DNA of 8,014 nt. Source: Alcaligenaceae bacterium (GTDB lineage Bacteria; Pseudomonadota; Gammaproteobacteria; Burkholderiales; Burkholderiaceae_B). The notes beneath the pieces were generated by a model. It had not been told where the DNA came from. It was given only the letters and a program-made list of their open reading frames with translations, and ran no database searches. The first letter of the stretch is position 1, and each line of letters begins with the position of its first letter. Shown here piece by piece: positions 5,473-8,014 of the stretch. The stretch spans positions 1 through 8,014 of the forward strand of contig JAJUJN010000086.1 of NCBI GenBank assembly GCA_029265335.1. Reading direction: 5' to 3'. The translations under genes were made by a program, and so were the position numbers.

Positions 5473-6042
5473 ATGAGCGCTACTCGACCTCTGCCCCTTC
5501 GCAACTTGGCGCACGCCTTGGTTTTGCGACCCAGTGCTTCCATGGAGCAGCTGGCGCAAAGCATCGGTGTCAGTCGCGCCACACTGCATCGTATGGTGGC
5601 ATCTCGCGACGACCTCCTCTACCAGGTGCATTTGCTGGCCATCGAATGCTGCCAACGCGCCTTCGATAACAGCGGGCTCGACACCGACCCAATCGCCGAA
5701 GTTCTGCCCCGCCTGCTCGCCGAACTCCGGCCCGACGCCAGCCTGTTTCTCTTTCTCAATCTTCAAGGCCGCACTTGTCGCAACGCCGAAATCATCGAGC
5801 GAATTTCTGCAGATTGGCAAGTGCAGCGCCAGCGACTCACAGGTTTCTTCGAACGGGGTCAGGCCAACGGCGAAATCCGTGCGGATCTTTCCGCCAGCTG
5901 GCTGGTCGATGCCCTATCAGGCCTGGTGAATGCGGCCTCGGCAGCCATTCACGACGGCCATCTGTCGGCCGATGCCTTCGAAACGTCGATCTTGGCCGTG
6001 CTCACCCGAGGCATCCTCGAGTCACCCTTGTCGCCGGAGTAA
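5473..6042 (+). CDS. TetR/AcrR-type transcriptional regulator, 189 aa
   Basis: The N-terminal helix-turn-helix spans about residues 23-50. SMEQLAQSIGVSRATLHRMVASRDDLL follows the TetR pattern of a second helix, GVSRxTLYR recognition helix and a K/R-x-x-LL helix 4. The first helix and turn are shorter than usual. The rest is a helical ligand-binding/dimerisation domain with no recognisable ligand signature. ATG 5473 is chosen; TTG 5461 is an in-frame alternative four codons upstream, and neither has a strong ribosome binding site. The stop at 6040-6042 lies 4 nt before the start of the SCO gene, so the two are surely co-transcribed and probably translationally coupled. The regulator may control that gene or its own promoter. 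Ligand and targets are unknown. Confidence 0.8.
   Translation: MSATRPLPLRNLAHALVLRPSASMEQLAQSIGVSRATLHRMVASRDDLLYQVHLLAIECCQRAFDNSGLDTDPIAEVLPRLLAELRPDASLFLFLNLQGRTCRNAEIIERISADWQVQRQRLTGFFERGQANGEIRADLSASWLVDALSGLVNAASAAIHDGHLSADAFETSILAVLTRGILESPLSPE
6036..6039 (+). promoter_or_regulatory. ribosome binding site fixing a TTG start for the SCO gene
   Basis: GGAG lies 7 nt before TTG 6047 and inside the last codons of the regulator gene. No in-frame ATG occurs between here and the CxxxC motif; the only upstream in-frame ATGs lie within the regulator coding sequence and give a basic, non-signal N-terminus. Confidence 0.65.
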
Positions 6043-6046
6043 AAAC

Positions 6047-6664
6047 TTGACGCAGTACTTTCGCACTCTCGCACGTTGTCTGTCTGTGCTGGCCCTTGCG
6101 CTGGCCGTGAGCGCTTGCGAAGACCCCACCGCTCGTTCGGTGGTAAATGTCGAAAACCATCTGCCCAACCTGCGCTTCGAGCTCCAAGCCGCGGGCGGTC
6201 AAACTGTTACCCAAGACGACGTCCGTGGCAAGATTGCGTTGGTGTTTTTTGGCTACGCCAACTGCCCCGATATCTGCCCCACCACCATGGCCCGTCTGGC
6301 CCAGCTCGTGGACGACCTCGGCGACGACGCCGATCGCGTGCGAGTGCTGTTTATCAGTGTCGACCCGCATCGCGATACCCCCGAGATGCTCGGCCGCTAC
6401 GTAGCGGCCTTCAACAACCCCTCGGCTTTGGGGCTCTCAGGCACGCCGGCTCAAACCGAGCGTCTGGCCAGACGCTACCGCGTGTCGTTCCAAATCCTCG
6501 AACCCGAACACCCCGACGATCGAAACTACGTGGTGAATCACAGCAAGGGCGTTTACGTGTTCGACACCAGCGGCGAAGTGCTCATGCTGGTGCCCAACAT
6601 CGAAGCGCCGGGCGCCACTGCCGCACTCACGCAGGCGGTGCGTGAGCGATTGCAAACCGCCTGA
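6047..6664 (+). CDS. SCO1/SenC/PrrC-family copper chaperone lipoprotein, 205 aa
   Basis: A thioredoxin-fold, membrane-anchored periplasmic protein, expected to bind copper and help assemble the CuA centre of cytochrome c oxidase, or to act as a thiol-redox partner. From the TTG start the N-terminus MTQYFRTLARCLSVLALALAVSAC is a lipoprotein signal with lipobox VSAC, giving Cys24 as the lipid anchor. The copper site is complete: GYANCPDICPTT (Cys73 and Cys77) and NHSKGVYV (His165). The FISVDPHRDTPE segment (102-113) is also typical of SCO proteins. Length is normal. It is second in a two-gene unit with the TetR-type regulator. No cytochrome oxidase genes lie in the window, so partner assignment is from the family alone. 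Confidence 0.92.
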   Translation: MTQYFRTLARCLSVLALALAVSACEDPTARSVVNVENHLPNLRFELQAAGGQTVTQDDVRGKIALVFFGYANCPDICPTTMARLAQLVDDLGDDADRVRVLFISVDPHRDTPEMLGRYVAAFNNPSALGLSGTPAQTERLARRYRVSFQILEPEHPDDRNYVVNHSKGVYVFDTSGEVLMLVPNIEAPGATAALTQAVRERLQTA

Positions 6665-6671
6665 CTGCCAT

Positions 6672-6702
6672 CACCATCCGCGCACGCAAGCGCGGGCTGG
6701 TG
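6672..6702. terminator. hairpin between convergent SCO and CoA-transferase genes
   Basis: CACCA (6672-6676) pairs with TGGTG (6698-6702), and CCGCGC (6678-6683) with GCGCGG (6690-6695), giving 11 bp with a small asymmetric internal loop and a 6-nt loop. It begins 8 nt after the SCO stop. It has no T-run on either strand, so termination efficiency is uncertain; a bidirectional role would fit its position. Confidence 0.45.
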
Positions 6703-6748
6703 GAACGGCGCTTAGCAAGCTGCAGCGGCGCCACACGCACACCATGGT

Positions 6749-7960
6749 TCAGGCAATGCAGCCCTGCTCACGCAATCGCGCCAAGTCTTCATCGCTGTAG
6801 CCAAGCTCCCTCAGCACCGTATCGGTATGCTCACCCAGCCGAGGCCCCAGCCAGCGCGTTCCGCCGGGGCTGGCCGAGAGCTGCGGCACCACCCCCGGTA
6901 TGGCGAATTCGGTGCCATCGGGCAAGCGCGCCGGTTCGAGCATGCCGCGAGCGGCGTATTGCGGGTCTGCCACGATATCGGCCGCGGTATAGATGCGGTC
7001 GCACGGTACATCGGCCGAGCGAAGCACCTGCAAAGCATGCTCCAGGGGCCGCTGCTCAGTCCACTCAGAAATGGCTTGATCAATCCGCTCGGTGTGACGC
7101 ACGCGACCATCGTTGTGCGCCAGCTCGGGATCGTCGGCGAGATCTTCACGCCCAATGGCCACCATCAGCCGCTTGAAGATGCCGTCGCCGTTGCCGGCAA
7201 TGATGATATAACCGCCGTCGGCACAGCTGTAGGTGCTGGACGGCACAATACCCGGCAGGCTGGCGCCCGACCGCTCGCGCAAATGCCCGTTATAGGTGTA
7301 TTCGGGAATCAGGCTTTCGGTCACGGCAAATGCCGCTTCGTAGAGCGCTACATCCACATACTGACCCGTGCCGTGGTTTTGGTTGAGATGGTGCAGGGCC
7401 ATCATGGCGCCCAGGGTGCCGTAGAGCGAAGCCAGTGTGTCGCCGATGCTCAGGCCGGTACGCACCGGGGGCCGATCGGGGTAGCCCGCCAGATTGCGCA
7501 TGCCGCCCATCGACTCCGCAATGGCTGCAAACCCCGGGCGCTCGCGGTATGGCCCGGTTTGCCCGTAGCCCGACACCCGCACCATGATCAGGCGCGGATT
7601 CAGCGCGTGCAGATCGTCCCAACCCAAACCCCATTTCTCGAGGGCTCCCGGACGAAAGTTTTCGATCACGATATCGGCTGTAGTGGCCAGCTTACGCACC
7701 ACCTCTTGAGCTTGAGGTTCACGTAAATCCAGCGCTACCGAGCGCTTGTTACGACTCTGCGAATACCACCACAGTGAAGTGTCTTCGTGCATCACCCGCC
7801 ACTTTCTCAAGGGGTCGCCGCCCTTCGGCGATTCCACCTTGATGACATCGGCGCCGAACTGGGCCAACAAACTGCCTGCGTAAGGCCCGGCTATCAGGCT
7901 GCCCAATTCAATGACACGAATACCGGTGAGTGGGGCCTGGCTTGCAGCTGGCATGGTCAT
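6749..7960 (-). CDS. CaiB/BaiF (class III) acyl-CoA transferase, 403 aa
   Basis: Family members move CoA between carboxylic acids without ATP, in the cytoplasm. The N-terminal domain opens with LTGIRVIELGSLIAGPYAGSLLAQFGADVIKVE (about residues 11-43), followed by NKRSVALDL (71-79) and the ADIVIENFRPG block (96-105). The catalytic aspartate is in GLSIGDTLASLYG (Asp174). The SGYGQTGPY and RPGFAAIAESMGGM segments (130-154) are standard. Length matches the usual 390-410. The start at 7960 is preferred over the in-frame ATG at 7984 because AGGGGAG (7966-7972, minus strand) lies 5 nt before it. Formyl-CoA, carnitine, succinyl-CoA:mesaconate and many other specificities share this fold, so the substrate is not assigned. 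It is convergent with the SCO gene; its upstream neighbour is outside the window. Confidence 0.92.
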   Translation of the reverse strand: MTMPAASQAPLTGIRVIELGSLIAGPYAGSLLAQFGADVIKVESPKGGDPLRKWRVMHEDTSLWWYSQSRNKRSVALDLREPQAQEVVRKLATTADIVIENFRPGALEKWGLGWDDLHALNPRLIMVRVSGYGQTGPYRERPGFAAIAESMGGMRNLAGYPDRPPVRTGLSIGDTLASLYGTLGAMMALHHLNQNHGTGQYVDVALYEAAFAVTESLIPEYTYNGHLRERSGASLPGIVPSSTYSCADGGYIIIAGNGDGIFKRLMVAIGREDLADDPELAHNDGRVRHTERIDQAISEWTEQRPLEHALQVLRSADVPCDRIYTAADIVADPQYAARGMLEPARLPDGTEFAIPGVVPQLSASPGGTRWLGPRLGEHTDTVLRELGYSDEDLARLREQGCIA

Positions 7961-7965
7961 GAGTG

Positions 7966-7972
7966 CTCCCCT
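7966..7972 (-). promoter_or_regulatory. ribosome binding site fixing the CoA-transferase start
   Basis: AGGGGAG on the minus strand ends 5 nt before ATG 7960. No comparable site precedes ATG 7984. The remaining 7973-8014 shows no clear promoter. Confidence 0.65.
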
Positions 7973-8014
7973 AGTTGAATCCATGAAGTCATGATGGCTC
8001 GCTTAGCTCAACCG

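Overview
The window is GC-rich bacterial chromosome, most likely from a gammaproteobacterium. That placement rests on family content (acetoacetyl-CoA synthetase, MltB-type lytic transglycosylase, SCO copper chaperone, class III CoA-transferase, bacterial HDAC-like deacetylase) and on an IS1111-type transposase of a sort common in that class. It is an inference; no rRNA or other phylogenetic marker is present.

Layout, left to right. (1) 1-1371, plus strand: the C-terminal two thirds of an acetoacetyl-CoA synthetase whose start lies outside the window. (2) 1372-1701: non-coding GC-rich DNA with several hairpins and short repeats. (3) 1702-3125: a complete-looking IS110-family element of the IS1111 group. 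It has 13-bp subterminal inverted repeats, an intact 342-aa DEDD transposase (1792-2820) and a roughly 300-nt non-coding right end. (4) 3126-3288: the other half of the repeat-rich intergenic DNA. (5) 3289-4206, minus: HDAC-like zinc deacetylase. (6) 4268-5440, plus, divergent from it: MltB-like lipoprotein. (7) 5473-6042 and 6047-6664, plus: a TetR-type regulator tightly coupled to a SCO/SenC lipoprotein that starts at TTG. (8) 6749-7960, minus: CaiB/BaiF CoA-transferase, convergent with the SCO gene.

The most interesting part is the insertion sequence. Its right-end non-coding region contains four short segments that read as a complete guide set for a bridge RNA (seekRNA). Two segments specify the DNA on either side of the insertion point and two specify the element's own ends. 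They sit in two similarly built loops, each wrapped around a small hairpin. The same inferred ends, when joined in a circle, create a -10 box across the junction with a -35-like box 17 bp upstream. Deleting the element also restores a nested palindrome in the aacS/HDAC convergent spacer, so the apparent target is a hairpin-forming intergenic repeat. At the left end, the inverted repeat can pair with the transposase Shine-Dalgarno sequence, a plausible brake on translation.

The remaining genes look like ordinary chromosomal metabolism and envelope genes: acyl-CoA handling (AacS, CaiB family), cell-wall turnover (MltB) and cytochrome oxidase copper delivery (SCO). No functional link among them is evident beyond the TetR-SCO pair.
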